A stretch of DNA of 64,000 bases from Hyphomicrobium sp. (GTDB lineage Bacteria > Pseudomonadota > Alphaproteobacteria > Rhizobiales > Hyphomicrobiaceae). The stretch spans positions 340,424-404,423 of the forward strand of contig NZ_RXIZ01000007.1 in assembly GCF_003987855.1 (NCBI RefSeq). The letters run 5' to 3'. Below the pieces are notes generated by a model, which saw nothing but the letters and a program-made list of their open reading frames with translations, was not told the origin of the DNA and made no database searches. Both the position numbers and the translations under genes were made by a program. This document shows positions 30,463 to 40,352 of the stretch, piece after piece (position 1 is the stretch's first letter; each line of letters starts with the position of its first letter).

Positions 30463-32061
30463 TCATGCAAAAAGCCCGTGCAGGAACCAAGACGGCGGGT
30501 CGCTCGCCCCCTCGCCATCGAACAGTCCGTGGCGAAAAACCCAATAGAATGCGCCCTTCTGATCCTCGATTTTGTAATAGTCGCGCGTGCGTGGGGCTTT
30601 CTGTCCTTCACCGAGATAGAGGGAGAGCCACCATTCGTCGGCGATCCTTTCCGGCCCCTCAGCTCGCACCACGCGCCGCTCGACGCGCCGCCATATGAAG
30701 TTCTTGGGCGGATCGGCGGGAACGCCTGCTGTCACCTTGATGAGTTCAGGCCTCGCCAACAAAAACGCGGGACGATCTAACCGCTTTGGGTATGGCCAGG
30801 GCGGAGCATAGGAGGATACGCGCGACGAACTTTCGGCAGCCAGCACCTCGATCGCAGGCAGACGAACCTGGGCTCTCTCCGGGATATGGCTGCTGTTGGG
30901 TCGCAGTACGGTAACGGCGTTCTCTCCGAAGCGGCTGACGAGCCGGTCGACGAGTTCGGAAGGATTGAGAAAAGGTGAGCTTTGCCCCGCCACAAAACGC
31001 TTCTGTATGGCTTCGCGTTTTCCCGCCTTTACCGCATCAAGCCTTAGAAGATCGACGCCGAACCCTGCGTCCATCGTCGGAAACTTCTCCTTGAGAAGCG
31101 CGATCATGTGCTGGGCATCATGAGACGGCGTGCTCATTGCCGCTGCGATTGAACCGGATGTGCCGTCGGCGCGATAAAACGTCAGGCGCAAGACACGTGC
31201 GCCAAGGTCCTTCGCCGCCAGCGCAGCGGCCAATTCAGCAGCGAGTTCGCTCGCAAAAGACTCCAAAGCTTCCGATGAGATCAGCGGCTCCACGAACGCA
31301 CGCGCCACAGATAGAACCGGCGGCGGCTGCATCGGCTTTCGTGGCTCTTCCGTTTGCCCCAAAGCCTGATCGAGCCGCACGAGCACGGCAGATGCGAGAT
31401 CGGACGAGCGAAAACGTCTCGCCAGGCTATCGCGCGGAATAGCGTAGAGCTGGCCGATATGCCGGAGCCCCAGGCGTTTCAGCAGCAAAACGCAGGAGGC
31501 TTCCAGCCGCAGCGCCTCCACGGGAAGAGACGCAATCGCGTCTCGTGTCTCCAAGGCTGGCGCCATCACCCATGCCGCATCGGGCGGGCACCCGAACCGG
31601 GCGAGCGCATGTGCGGCGCCTAAGGTATCAGCAAGGCCGACTTGCACTGCAATTCCGAACGACTGGAGACGCAGCGCGATGTCATCAAGCAGGGCCTCCT
31701 CACCCCCGAAGAGATGAGCAACCCCGGTGATGTCGATCCAAAGGCCTTCTTTACCGTCGATATGCCGGTTCGGGCCATAGCGGCCGACCCAGCGCGCCAG
31801 CCTCAATAGAGCTATGCGGTCCTGCTCCGGTTCCGCCGGCCGCGAGACGAGGTCCGGATGTGCCGCCCGCGCATCGGTCAGCGACTGCCCGGGCTCGATC
31901 CCCAGACGAGCCGCTTCCCCATTGACGGCAGTGATCGCGAGACCATGCGCGCCACTTTCAACGAGAGCGAATGGCTGGAGAGAAGGCACTGCCGCCGGCT
32001 CTGCGCGTCTCAGCCGGAAGATCGGCCATGACGGAAGCCAGATTGAAACGACGCGTTTCAT
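30463..32061 (-). CDS. imuB: ImuB, Y-family polymerase-like mutasome scaffold
   Basis: ImuB (532 residues) is a Y-family relative without polymerase activity that links DnaE2 and ImuA to the beta clamp. The N-terminus MKRVVSIWLPSWPIFRLRR lacks the first catalytic Asp of active Y-family enzymes, while the WIDITGVAHLFGGE region retains the fold. A C-terminal extension ends in KIEDQKGAFYWVFRHG and WFLHGLFA, typical of ImuB. The ATG at 32061 lies inside imuA (104-base overlap); the stop is 10 bases before dnaE2. The longer frame to 32181 would overlap imuA even more. Confidence 0.93.
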   Translation of the reverse strand: MKRVVSIWLPSWPIFRLRRAEPAAVPSLQPFALVESGAHGLAITAVNGEAARLGIEPGQSLTDARAAHPDLVSRPAEPEQDRIALLRLARWVGRYGPNRHIDGKEGLWIDITGVAHLFGGEEALLDDIALRLQSFGIAVQVGLADTLGAAHALARFGCPPDAAWVMAPALETRDAIASLPVEALRLEASCVLLLKRLGLRHIGQLYAIPRDSLARRFRSSDLASAVLVRLDQALGQTEEPRKPMQPPPVLSVARAFVEPLISSEALESFASELAAELAAALAAKDLGARVLRLTFYRADGTSGSIAAAMSTPSHDAQHMIALLKEKFPTMDAGFGVDLLRLDAVKAGKREAIQKRFVAGQSSPFLNPSELVDRLVSRFGENAVTVLRPNSSHIPERAQVRLPAIEVLAAESSSRVSSYAPPWPYPKRLDRPAFLLARPELIKVTAGVPADPPKNFIWRRVERRVVRAEGPERIADEWWLSLYLGEGQKAPRTRDYYKIEDQKGAFYWVFRHGLFDGEGASDPPSWFLHGLFA

Positions 32062-32896
32062 CACTCCACTCCACGAGAACGGCAGGTTGAGCAGCGCTTT
32101 CCGGACGCGCCTTGCAGCGTTCGAGAGAAATCGAGAACCGGGTGGCTCCCGGCGCCCGAGGATCGAAGCTGTGGGGTGCACTCGGCTGCCGTTGGACGCG
32201 CCAGCGCGTGGCGGTCGCCGCTGCGGGCTCCGAAGCCGGGTGCGTGACGAGGAGGCAGGGCGTTGCCGTCTCCCCTGCCGCGATGCTGAGACGGCGTGCC
32301 GGCGTCAGATCCGCTTCATCGAGAGCCCCGATGACCACCGCCAGGCTTTGCGCCTTGAGTCCTTCCTCGATCGCATTCAGCGCTTCGCTCGCGCGCGCCG
32401 TCTCGACGACGATGAGGCGCGAGGCATCAAGCCCCAGTCGTAGAAACCCGCCCATCATCGGCGAACCGAACTCGAGGGAAAGAGACCGCGGCCAGCACCA
32501 CAGGAGCCAAGGACGTGACGCAGCGCCCCCTTCCGCAGCCAGCCCATCGATACGGCGGATGGCTAAGCGGACGGCAAAGCCGAAACCCGCCATCCAATCG
32601 GCCGCCGAAGCTCCCTCTGCAGCCGAAGGATCTCCCTTCACCTCATGCAAGGCTCCCGCCTCGAAGCCCGTGGGCAGCAGTGCGTCGACGGCGGAACAGC
32701 CGAGCCTCCAGCCCTGCTCCGGCCGGGGTAACGCCGTTGAGTGGCCCCTGCTGGGATCGGCTTCCGCAGCCCACAGACCCCGTCTAGGAGCATGCCGCTC
32801 GAGGCTCAGAATGTGGGAGCGAAGTCCTGCAATGAGGGCCGCCTTCCCGGGCAATGCGGGAGTGGGCGGCAGCGAAGATGTAATTTTTTCACCCAA
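31958..32896 (-). CDS. imuA: ImuA, RecA/SulA-like mutasome protein
   Basis: ImuA (312 residues) is the first gene of the DNA damage-induced imuA-imuB-dnaE2 cassette and partners ImuB. The protein shows a degenerate RecA-like core (GWRLGCSAVDALLPTGFEAGALHEVKG, PWLLWCWPRSLSLEFGSP, RLIVVETARASEALNAIEEGL) with no intact Walker A lysine loop. The C-terminal RWRVQRQPSAPHSFDPRAPGATRFSISLERCKAR region is typical. The start is a TTG at 32896 with GAGG six bases upstream; no in-frame ATG lies near. A LexA box lies 60 bases upstream. The 3' end overlaps imuB by 104 bases. Confidence 0.9.
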   Translation of the reverse strand: MGEKITSSLPPTPALPGKAALIAGLRSHILSLERHAPRRGLWAAEADPSRGHSTALPRPEQGWRLGCSAVDALLPTGFEAGALHEVKGDPSAAEGASAADWMAGFGFAVRLAIRRIDGLAAEGGAASRPWLLWCWPRSLSLEFGSPMMGGFLRLGLDASRLIVVETARASEALNAIEEGLKAQSLAVVIGALDEADLTPARRLSIAAGETATPCLLVTHPASEPAAATATRWRVQRQPSAPHSFDPRAPGATRFSISLERCKARPESAAQPAVLVEWSDETRRFNLASVMADLPAETRRAGGSAFSPAIRSR

Positions 32897-32955
32897 AATG
32901 ACCTCATGGTTAATAGAGGCCGCAGCTCACCTTCTGCTCGGAGCGGGCCTAGAAT

Positions 32956-32970
32956 GTTCCTTATTTGTTC
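32956..32970 (-). promoter_or_regulatory. LexA (SOS) box of the imuA operon; 32897-33235 intergenic region
   Basis: GTTC-N7-GTTC (read on plus; GAAC-N7-GAAC on minus) at 32956-32970 is an exact match to the alphaproteobacterial LexA operator, 60 bases before the imuA start. The remaining intergenic sequence up to the L,D-transpeptidase at 33236 shows no gene; it must hold the divergent promoter of that gene, but I do not see a clear -35/-10. Confidence 0.85.
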
Positions 32971-33235
32971 TAAATGGCGGGGGCTTCCGCGTCAAGCTGG
33001 TTCAGACAAAGAACGAACATCCTGAAGGCCGTCATCGAACCGCAACACAAACGTCCAAAATTTCTAAAACCTCTGGAAAGTCAGGGCCCCGAGCACAATC
33101 CTTAACGTAGTGTGACTTCCCTGCTCTGCCGGGGGGGATGGAGCTGCACTATACCGGCTCTTCATTGTTCGCAGCGCAGGATGCGCCCCATTCTGCGCTT
33201 GGTTGATTGTTGTTCACGAACTGGAGCATCCCCAG

Positions 33236-34483
33236 ATGAGCCTGTCACGTCGCATTAGTGGATTAGCCCTCGCCGCCACCATCATGGCCGGTGGGCTGAT
33301 ATCCGCATCTTCGGCCAAAGCCGAAGATCTCGTCGACTTCCTCTGGGGTGGCAGCCCGGAATACGGTGGCGGCCGCAGCATCGTATCGTTCGACCCTCAA
33401 TATAAGCCTGGCCAGATCATCGTGTCGTTCTCCGACCGTCGTCTGTACTGGATCATGAAGCCCGGCGTTGCGCTGACCTACCCGGTCGCCATTCCTACCG
33501 GTGAAGCGCGCTGGCAGGGCGTGACCAGCGTCACCTCCAAGCGCGTCAATCCCTCTTGGACACCGACGCCTGAAATGGTTCGCGCAAACCCGCGCCTGCC
33601 CCGCTGGGTGCCCGGTGGCCATCCGATGAACCCGCTTGGCATCCGCGCCATGTATTTGGGATCGAGCGCCTACCGTATTCACGGCACCGACGCGCCTTGG
33701 ACCATCGGGCAGGCCGTTTCGCACGGCTGCATCCGCATGACCAACGAGGACGTGCTCGACCTTTATCCGCGTATCCCGGTTGGGACGCGGGTGACCGTCA
33801 CGTGGCAGCAGTTCAAGACCCAGACGATCTCTGACGGCGGCAATCTCGAACGCTACACCGACAAGGATTCCAACCCCAAGGCTGCGGCTTCCGCACCGGC
33901 AAGCCCGCCGCAGCAGACGGCCTCGTCCGAAGCCTCGTCTTCGAGCTATTCCTACAGCGCTTACGGCTCCGGCAAGTCGCAATCGCGCAGAGTCGCGAGC
34001 TCGTCAGACGCCGGCGGCATCGGAAGCCTGTTCTTCTGGGATGAGCCGAAGAAGCAGTCGGTAGCGGCTGACGCGGCCCCCGAGCAGAGCCAGGCTTCGC
34101 AGGACGCCACCAAGGACGACAGCGATCTTGAGGCGAAGCCCGTCGACAAGAAAGTCGCCGAGGAGCCCGCGAAGAAGACGGCGAAGAAGGTTCGCGAAGC
34201 CAGCAGCAATTCTGAAGAGTCGAGCGAGGCGATTGCGCCTAAGAAGAAGTCAAGCAGCCCAGCTCCCGCCAAGGCGAAGACCGCAGAACCTTCACGCACC
34301 GCCGCTTCCCATATGCCGGCTGATCCAGAAGTCAGCCCTGCGATGATGGCAGTGCCGGACCCGGTGAAGCCTTCGCACGCGTCATCCGAGACGAAATCGT
34401 CCGATGCGACGCCTGCCACGAAAGCCTCGGCCTCGGGTGACGACATCGCTCATGTGCAAAAGGCTTCCGTGCAGGTCCAATAA
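33236..34483 (+). CDS. L,D-transpeptidase (YkuD) with long disordered tail
   Basis: The periplasmic enzyme forms 3-3 cross-links in peptidoglycan or anchors proteins to it. After a signal peptide (to about SSAKA) the YkuD domain covers about residues 55-200, with HGTDAPWTIGQAVSHGCIRM containing the catalytic Cys in HGCIR. The last 210 residues are a Ser/Ala/Lys/Glu-rich low-complexity tail (for example KKVAEEPAKKTAKKVREAS) and are probably disordered. I use the ATG at 33236 (GGAG nine bases upstream, 415 residues), not the TTG at 33203. A good terminator follows. Confidence 0.93.
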   Translation: MSLSRRISGLALAATIMAGGLISASSAKAEDLVDFLWGGSPEYGGGRSIVSFDPQYKPGQIIVSFSDRRLYWIMKPGVALTYPVAIPTGEARWQGVTSVTSKRVNPSWTPTPEMVRANPRLPRWVPGGHPMNPLGIRAMYLGSSAYRIHGTDAPWTIGQAVSHGCIRMTNEDVLDLYPRIPVGTRVTVTWQQFKTQTISDGGNLERYTDKDSNPKAAASAPASPPQQTASSEASSSSYSYSAYGSGKSQSRRVASSSDAGGIGSLFFWDEPKKQSVAADAAPEQSQASQDATKDDSDLEAKPVDKKVAEEPAKKTAKKVREASSNSEESSEAIAPKKKSSSPAPAKAKTAEPSRTAASHMPADPEVSPAMMAVPDPVKPSHASSETKSSDATPATKASASGDDIAHVQKASVQVQ

Positions 34484-34510
34484 CGGACCGGACGCGCAAA
34501 CTCCGAAATC

Positions 34511-34542
34511 AAGGGCGGCACCTCCGGGCGCCGCCCTTTTTT
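34511..34542 (+). terminator. Rho-independent terminator after L,D-transpeptidase
   Basis: AAGGGCGGC (34511-34519) pairs with GCCGCCCTT (34530-34538), followed by six T residues (34537-34542). It lies 27 bases after the stop and ends the upstream unit before lipA. Confidence 0.88.
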
Positions 34543-34644
34543 ATATTGGCTCGAGGCGCTCGAATGCCGGACAGGCCCCTTGAGTTGCAATCCTCTCTCC
34601 AAGCCGGGTATGCTGACCTAAGCTCACGCTGCTGACGGCACCCT

Positions 34645-35601
34645 TTGGCAACTTTACTCGACACCCTCGGCCCTTCGCGCCCGCGTCACCCGGAAAAGGC
34701 GGCGCGCGCCGATACGCCTGCGCTCGCCAAGCCCGCTTGGCTGCGCGTGCGTGCACCCGGCTCTGCGGGATACGAGGAGACGCGAGAGACCGTCCGCGCC
34801 CATCGGCTCCACACCGTCTGCGAAGAGGCGGCATGCCCCAACATCGGCGACTGCTGGCAGAAGCGGCACGCGACGATGATGATCATGGGCGGCGTCTGCA
34901 CGCGTGCCTGCGCCTTCTGCAATGTCGCAACCGGCTTGCCGTCCCCACTGGACCTCGACGAGCCGAGACGCGTCGCAGACGCGGTGGCGAAGCTCGCGCT
35001 TGAACATATCGTCGTAACTTCGGTGGATCGCGATGACCTCGACGACGGCGGCGCCAGGCACTTTGCCGAGACGATCCGCGCGATCAGGAGCACCTCACCT
35101 GGTACCACGATCGAGGTTCTGACACCGGACTTCCTTCGCAAGGATGGTGCCCTCGAAATCGTGCTGGAAGCCCGGCCCGACGTCTTCAATCACAACCTCG
35201 AAACCGTTCCCGGGTTGTATCTCAAGATCCGTCCTGGCGCGCGCTACTTCCATTCGCTTCGCCTGCTTCAGAGAGCGAAGGAACTCGATGGCAGCATCTT
35301 CACGAAGTCCGGCATCATGGTGGGGCTCGGCGAAGAACGCGACGAAGTCCTGCAGGTGATGGACGATCTCCGCTCCGCAGGCGTCGACTTCTTGACCATC
35401 GGCCAATATCTGCAACCGACGCGAAAGCACGCAGAGATAAAACGCTACCTCACGCCAGAGGAATTCGATGGGCTTGAGAAGGCGGGACGCGCGAAGGGCT
35501 TCTTGCTCATCGCCGCCTCTCCGCTGACGCGATCATCCTTTCACGCCGGCGACGACTTCCGCCGCCTCAAAGCGGCGCATCGTGACCGGAATTCCCCTTA
35601 G
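34645..35601 (+). CDS. lipA: Lipoyl synthase
   Basis: LipA is a radical SAM enzyme that inserts two sulfurs into octanoyl groups on lipoate-dependent proteins. The 318-residue protein has the auxiliary-cluster motif [12 protein letters not shown] and the SAM-cluster motif [10 protein letters not shown], and ends in [12 protein letters not shown] as in the family. The start is a TTG at 34645: an in-frame stop lies four codons upstream and no ATG occurs before the first conserved motif, so TTG is nearly forced. The Shine-Dalgarno is weak. hyi follows after 20 bases. Confidence 0.96.
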   Translation: MATLLDTLGPSRPRHPEKAARADTPALAKPAWLRVRAPGSAGYEETRETVRAHRLHTVCEEAACPNIGDCWQKRHATMMIMGGVCTRACAFCNVATGLPSPLDLDEPRRVADAVAKLALEHIVVTSVDRDDLDDGGARHFAETIRAIRSTSPGTTIEVLTPDFLRKDGALEIVLEARPDVFNHNLETVPGLYLKIRPGARYFHSLRLLQRAKELDGSIFTKSGIMVGLGEERDEVLQVMDDLRSAGVDFLTIGQYLQPTRKHAEIKRYLTPEEFDGLEKAGRAKGFLLIAASPLTRSSFHAGDDFRRLKAAHRDRNSP

Positions 35602-35621
35602 CGGCGCCAGTAGAGACAACG

Positions 35622-36410
35622 ATGCCCAGATTCGCGGCCAATCTCTCGCTGCTCTTCACCGAGCTGCCGTTTCTCGATCGCTTCGAAGCTGCAGCGGCGG
35701 CAGGGTTCGATGCGGTGGAATTCATGTTTCCCTACGACTTCCCGGCTGATGAAATCGCCGCCCGCTTGAAGGCGACGGGACTTCGGCTGGCGCTCTTCAA
35801 TTTGCCGGCCGGCAATTGGGCCGCGGGCGAGCGCGGTCTTGCGATCTACTCAAATCTGACCAGCGAATTCCGCGCGAGCGTCGATCGCGCGATCAAATAT
35901 GCAAGCGTGCTCGGCTGCAGGCAGCTCCACTGTCTTGCCGGCATCGTCCCTAACGGCGGCGATATCAGAACGATGCGCAAAACGTACGTTGAAAATTTGC
36001 GGTTCGCCGCGAAGGCCGCTGCAGACGAAGGCATCACGCTCCTCATCGAAGCCATCAACACGCGTGATGTTCCGGGCTACTTTCTCGACTCGACGGCGAA
36101 AGCAGCAGACATCCTGGAAAGCGTGGAAGCCGACAACCTGCGGCTCCAATATGATGTCTACCACATGCAGATCATGGAAGGTGATCTCGCACCCACGATC
36201 GATAAATACCTGAAGCTGATCGCGCACATTCAGATCGCAGACACGCCCGGTCGCCACGAGCCAGGAACGGGTGAAATCAACTACCCCTTTATTTTCGACC
36301 ACCTCGATCGCATCGGCTACAAAGGGTATGTCGGCTGCGAGTATCGCCCGCGCACGTCCACAGTCGAAAGCCTCGCCTGGTTTCGCGATTTAAAGCGCCC
36401 ACCGGCTTGA
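35622..36410 (+). CDS. hyi: Hydroxypyruvate isomerase-family protein (Hyi/OtnI)
   Basis: A 262-residue TIM-barrel sugar-phosphate-isomerase-like enzyme. Metal ligands are expected in LLIEAIN (Glu), QYDVYHMQIMEGD (Asp, His), HIQIADTPGRHEPGTGEINY and the final GCEYRP (Glu). The family isomerises hydroxypyruvate to tartronate semialdehyde, or 2-oxo-tetronate in OtnI members; the choice cannot be made from sequence. In a methylotroph such as Hyphomicrobium hydroxypyruvate is a serine-cycle intermediate, which would fit, but no other serine-cycle gene is nearby. It is downstream of lipA and convergent with cysB. Confidence 0.88.
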   Translation: MPRFAANLSLLFTELPFLDRFEAAAAAGFDAVEFMFPYDFPADEIAARLKATGLRLALFNLPAGNWAAGERGLAIYSNLTSEFRASVDRAIKYASVLGCRQLHCLAGIVPNGGDIRTMRKTYVENLRFAAKAAADEGITLLIEAINTRDVPGYFLDSTAKAADILESVEADNLRLQYDVYHMQIMEGDLAPTIDKYLKLIAHIQIADTPGRHEPGTGEINYPFIFDHLDRIGYKGYVGCEYRPRTSTVESLAWFRDLKRPPA

Positions 36411-36423
36411 AGATGCCGCCCGG

Positions 36424-37362
36424 CTAAGCGTTCGCTTCCGCCGGCGCAGCTGTACCCGCCTTGACGACCTTCTCGGTCAAGCTCGATGAGCACAATTCGA
36501 TGAAGCGATAAGCGAACCCACGAAGAAAGCGGCCGCGCCGAAGTGCAATGCGCGACGTTGATTTCGGAAAAAGACGCGTCGTATCGAGCAGCGTCAAGCC
36601 GGTATCCCGATTGGGGTCGTAGGCCATCGATGCGACGATGCCGATTCCCAATCCAATCTCGACGTAGGTCTTTATGACGTCCGCATCCAGCGCCACCATC
36701 ACGATATCGGGCGTGAGGTTTGCCGCAGCGAACGCCTCATCAATGTGCGGTCGCCCTGTGAAGCCTTCGTGATAGGTGATGATCGGCCATTCCGCGACGC
36801 GCTCCAGAGTCAACGGACTGCCGTCATCGAGCGGGTGCCCCTTCGGCACGATGACACCGTGATGCCAGGAATAGAACGGAAACGACACGTGCTCCGGCGT
36901 ATCTTCCAGCGCTTCCGTCGCGATGCCGATATCCGCCGTCCCGTCGTTCAGCATGGCCGCAATTTCCTTCGGCGTACCCTGCTGCAGAACGAGATGCACG
37001 TTCGGAAATTCCTTTCGGAACGTCGAGATCGGACCAGGCAGAGCGTAGCGAGCTTGCGTATGCGTCGTCGCGATCGTGATCTCGCCGCGATCCGACTTCG
37101 CGAACTGATCCGCAAGTCGCTTGATGTTCGCAGTATCAAGTAGGATACGATCGACGATGAGCGCCAATTCTTTGCCGGGTTCGGTCAGCCCTAACAGACG
37201 TTTGCCGCGCCGCACGAAAAGTTCGACACCAAGCTCGTCCTCGAGATCCTTGATGTGCTTCGAAACACCCGATTGGGATGTGTAGAGCGCATTCGCAACT
37301 TCGGTCAGGTTGAAATTGCGGCGCAGAGTTTCTCGAATAATGCGTAATTGCTGGAAGTTCAC
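36424..37362 (-). CDS. cysB: CysB-type LysR regulator of sulfate assimilation
   Basis: A 312-residue LysR regulator: N-terminal winged helix-turn-helix (about residues 1-60; [25 protein letters not shown]) and a C-terminal effector domain with [15 protein letters not shown], close to CysB/Cbl proteins that sense O-acetylserine or sulfate status. The start is GTG at 37362, sharing GTGA with the cysA stop (four-base overlap), so it is translationally coupled as the last gene of the cysT-W-A-B operon. It is the best candidate to bind the three 28-base motifs at 40353, 41126 and 44861. Confidence 0.9.
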   Translation of the reverse strand: MNFQQLRIIRETLRRNFNLTEVANALYTSQSGVSKHIKDLEDELGVELFVRRGKRLLGLTEPGKELALIVDRILLDTANIKRLADQFAKSDRGEITIATTHTQARYALPGPISTFRKEFPNVHLVLQQGTPKEIAAMLNDGTADIGIATEALEDTPEHVSFPFYSWHHGVIVPKGHPLDDGSPLTLERVAEWPIITYHEGFTGRPHIDEAFAAANLTPDIVMVALDADVIKTYVEIGLGIGIVASMAYDPNRDTGLTLLDTTRLFPKSTSRIALRRGRFLRGFAYRFIELCSSSLTEKVVKAGTAAPAEANA

Positions 37363-38453
37363 GACGTCTGATTACCATTCTGATTGGAGAAAACGCTCAA
37401 CTTTCGTCCCCGCAGTTTAACACGTTGTCCGGCGGATAGACCGAGCGATTGCACCTCCGCACCTGGGATTTCGACTTCGAAGAAGTCTTTTCGGCCTTCG
37501 CGCGCCTCGCCGTTGGCGACAAGTTCGACGCGGGCGACCGACCCATTGCCCAGAATGCGGTTAACGCGCGCCGACACCCCATCAGCGGTCTGCCCATCCG
37601 GAACGATTTCCGTGTCATGGGGTCGGCTGAAGGCGATGACCTCCTGACCATCGGTGAAGCTTTGACCATCATAGTGCAGCTTCTCGTCCCCGACACGAAC
37701 ATATCCGCCTTCCACCTTTCCGCGGAACTCGTTGACCGCGCCGATGAATCCGTAGGCAAAGGCGGTCGCCGGCGTCTCATAGATGTCCCTGGGCGAGCCG
37801 ATCTGTTCGATGCGCCCCTTGTTGACCAGCACAATCCTGTCGGAGACTTCGAGAGCTTCTTCCTGATCGTGCGTCACGAAGATCGAGGAAATGTGCAGCT
37901 CATCGTGCAGCGTGCGCAGCCACCGCCTGAGCTCCTTGCGGACCTTGGCATCAAGAGCGCCGAACGGCTCGTCCAGCAGCAGCACGCGCGGCTCGACTGC
38001 AAGCGCGCGAGCGAGCGCAATTCGCTGGCGTTGACCGCCCGACAGCTGCGAGGGAAAGCGGTTCGCCACCCAGCCTAGCTGCACGAGATCCAGAAGCCGC
38101 GTCACCTTGGCTCGGATTTCCTTCTCGCTCGGCCGTTCGCGGCGCGGCCTCACGCGCAGACCGAAAGCAATGTTCTCGAACACGGTCATATGGCGGAAGA
38201 GCGCATAGTGCTGGAAGACGAACCCGACCCGCCGCTGACGCACATCTTTTTCCGTCGCATCGACGCCGTCGAGCAGGATACGACCGCTGTCGGCATATTC
38301 GAGCCCCGCGATGACCCGCAGGAGCGTCGTCTTTCCGCACCCCGAAGGCCCGAGCAAAGCCACGAGTTCCCCATCCGGGAAATTCAGGGAGACGTCGTCC
38401 AGCGCCTTGAATGTCCCGAAGGTCTTGTTGACGTGTTGGACCTCGATGCTCAT
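37359..38453 (-). CDS. cysA: Sulfate/thiosulfate ABC transporter ATPase
   Basis: CysA (364 residues) powers sulfate import. It has Walker [10 protein letters not shown], the signature [15 protein letters not shown], Walker [13 protein letters not shown] and the switch THDQEEA. The C-terminal TOBE region ends at [14 protein letters not shown]. The ATG at 38453 shares one base with the cysW stop (TGATG) and has GGAG upstream; the longer frame to 38711 lies within cysW and is spurious. It acts with CysT and CysW at the inner membrane and with the sulfate-binding protein encoded at 43763. Confidence 0.95.
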   Translation of the reverse strand: MSIEVQHVNKTFGTFKALDDVSLNFPDGELVALLGPSGCGKTTLLRVIAGLEYADSGRILLDGVDATEKDVRQRRVGFVFQHYALFRHMTVFENIAFGLRVRPRRERPSEKEIRAKVTRLLDLVQLGWVANRFPSQLSGGQRQRIALARALAVEPRVLLLDEPFGALDAKVRKELRRWLRTLHDELHISSIFVTHDQEEALEVSDRIVLVNKGRIEQIGSPRDIYETPATAFAYGFIGAVNEFRGKVEGGYVRVGDEKLHYDGQSFTDGQEVIAFSRPHDTEIVPDGQTADGVSARVNRILGNGSVARVELVANGEAREGRKDFFEVEIPGAEVQSLGLSAGQRVKLRGRKLSVFSNQNGNQTS

Positions 38454-39346
38454 CAGGCGATCTCCTCGGATACGGTATGTCGTGCGCGCCATTCGACGTA
38501 GTTTTTCAGCAGCAACGTCACGAGCGCGAGAAGCGCAAGCAGCGATGCGACGGCGAAGGCGGCCGAGAATTGATATTCGTTGTAAAGAATTTCGACGTGC
38601 AGCGGCATCGTGTTCGTTTCTCCGCGGATGTGCCCGGAGACCACTGACACGGCGCCGAATTCGCCCATCGCACGTGCGTTGCAGAGTATGACGCCATAGA
38701 GCAGCGCCCATTTGACGTTCGGGATCGTCACGCGCCAGAACGTCTGCAGGCCGGAAGCTCCGAGGGAAATTGCCGCTTCTTCTTCGTCTTTTCCCTGCGA
38801 CTGCATCAAGGGAATGAGCTCGCGCGCGATGAATGGAAACGTCACGAAGATTGTCGCCAGCACGATGCCCGGCACGGCGAAGATGATCTTGATGTCATGA
38901 TCCCTGAGCCACGGGCCGAACCATCCCTGCAGCCCGAACACAAGCATGTAGATGAGGCCCGCGACGACCGGCGATACCGAGAAGGGCAAGTCGATCAGCG
39001 TGATGAGCAGGTTCTTGCCAGGGAACTGGAACTTCGCGATTGCCCAGGCCGCCGCGACGCCAAAAACCAGATTGAGCGGCACCGACAATGCCGCTGCCAG
39101 AAGCGTAAGCCTGATCGCGGACAGCGCATCAGGTTCAATGAGGGCCTCGAAGTAGGTCTGGATACCTTTGCGGAACGCCTCTGCAAAAACCGCCACGAGC
39201 GGCAGCAGAAGGAAAATCACGAAATACGTGACGCCCAAGCCGATCACCACGAACTTCACCCAGGGTGAGTCGCGGGTTGCCGGATTGGCTTCGAACTTGC
39301 TCGCGGTGTCGGCGCGAGCATCAAGCGTCGCAACGGCGCCAGCCAT
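38453..39346 (-). CDS. cysW: Sulfate ABC transporter permease CysW
   Basis: CysW (297 residues) is one of the two membrane subunits of the sulfate importer, with six predicted membrane segments. The EAA loop is [23 protein letters not shown], the contact to CysA, followed by [29 protein letters not shown], a strong CysW signature. The ATG at 39346 shares one base with the cysT stop (TGATG), so translation is coupled. Its stop is likewise fused to the cysA start. Confidence 0.95.
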   Translation of the reverse strand: MAGAVATLDARADTASKFEANPATRDSPWVKFVVIGLGVTYFVIFLLLPLVAVFAEAFRKGIQTYFEALIEPDALSAIRLTLLAAALSVPLNLVFGVAAAWAIAKFQFPGKNLLITLIDLPFSVSPVVAGLIYMLVFGLQGWFGPWLRDHDIKIIFAVPGIVLATIFVTFPFIARELIPLMQSQGKDEEEAAISLGASGLQTFWRVTIPNVKWALLYGVILCNARAMGEFGAVSVVSGHIRGETNTMPLHVEILYNEYQFSAAFAVASLLALLALVTLLLKNYVEWRARHTVSEEIA

Positions 39347-40182
39347 CAGACGGTCCTCCCCGTGCGCCGCGCGGTCCATGCCTGCAAGCCGTTGACGATG
39401 AGAAGTAGGAAGAACGAGATCACCAACATCACGGATGCTACGGCAGTTGCGCCCTTGTAGTCGAACTGCTCGAGTTTAGTGATGATGATGAGCGGCGTGA
39501 TCTCCGACACCATCGGGATATTGCCAGCAATGAAGATCACCGACCCGTATTCGCCAACTGCACGCGCGAAGGCGAGGGCGAAGCCGGTCAACAGAGCGGG
39601 AAACAGCGCGGGAAACACGACGCGCTGAAACGCCTGCCAGCGGTTCGCCCCCAGGCTTGCCGCGGCTTCCTCGTATTCAGTTTCGAGGTCTTCCAGGATC
39701 GGCTGAACCGTGCGCACCACGAACGGCAACCCGATAAAAGTCAGCGCAACGAGAACGCCGGGTGGTCCGAAGGCGATCTGGATCCCGAACGGTTCCAAGA
39801 GACTTCCGATCCAGCCATTTTTTGCATAGATGGCGGTAAGCGCGATGCCCGCAACGGCCGTTGGAAGAGCGAAGGGAAGGTCGATCAACGCATCAACGAT
39901 CTTGCGCCCCGGAAACGTATAGCGTGTAAGCCCCCAGGCGAGCAGCAAACCGAAGACAGCATTGATCGCGGCCGCCAGCAGCGACGCGCCGAACGTAAGT
40001 TTATAGGACGCAACGACGCGGGGAGATGCCACCGCCTGCCAGAATTGTTCCGGCGTCATTGAAGCGGTCTTGAAGAACACTGCCGATAACGGAATGAGGA
40101 CGATCAGCGACAGGTACACCAGCGTGAACCCGAGCGACAGGCCGAAGCCTGGAAGAACCCTCTTGTTGATGGTGCGCGCCAT
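39346..40182 (-). CDS. cysT: Sulfate ABC transporter permease CysT (CysU)
   Basis: CysT (278 residues) is the first permease subunit of the sulfate importer. Six membrane segments are visible. The EAA loop [29 protein letters not shown] and the motif [26 protein letters not shown] are typical. The ATG at 40182 (MARTINKR) fits the family; the upstream extension to 40329 is basic and spurious. It is 14 bases downstream of a 31-codon membrane peptide gene that appears to be the true first gene of this operon. Confidence 0.95.
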   Translation of the reverse strand: MARTINKRVLPGFGLSLGFTLVYLSLIVLIPLSAVFFKTASMTPEQFWQAVASPRVVASYKLTFGASLLAAAINAVFGLLLAWGLTRYTFPGRKIVDALIDLPFALPTAVAGIALTAIYAKNGWIGSLLEPFGIQIAFGPPGVLVALTFIGLPFVVRTVQPILEDLETEYEEAAASLGANRWQAFQRVVFPALFPALLTGFALAFARAVGEYGSVIFIAGNIPMVSEITPLIIITKLEQFDYKGATAVASVMLVISFFLLLIVNGLQAWTARRTGRTV

Positions 40183-40196
40183 GTTCCATTCGCGCC

Positions 40197-40292
40197 CTAA
40201 ACAAGAACGGTCAAAGCGACGATGAAACCGGCGACGGCGAAAACGCTGCCCCAGGCGAGCGCGACGCCAAAATTCTGTATATGTGGGATCAT
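40197..40292 (-). CDS. 31-residue single-helix membrane peptide in the cys leader
   Basis: A frame of 31 codons runs from ATG 40292 to TAG 40197. The peptide begins MIPHIQNFG and continues as one uninterrupted hydrophobic stretch (about residues 10-31) long enough to span the membrane. GGAGG lies 9 bases before the ATG, the best ribosome site in the cys operon. The start is 61 bases from the 28-base sulfur motif, the same spacing seen for sbp and the XRE-cupin gene. It ends 14 bases before cysT. I infer a real small membrane protein, perhaps an accessory subunit of CysTW or a leader peptide. No family is known to me. Confidence 0.6.
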   Translation of the reverse strand: MIPHIQNFGVALAWGSVFAVAGFIVALTVLV

Positions 40293-40352
40293 CGTCCCAA
40301 GCCTCCGCTGAAGCGAACGAGCTGCACATTATGTGAGAGGCCGGCCCCCTCT

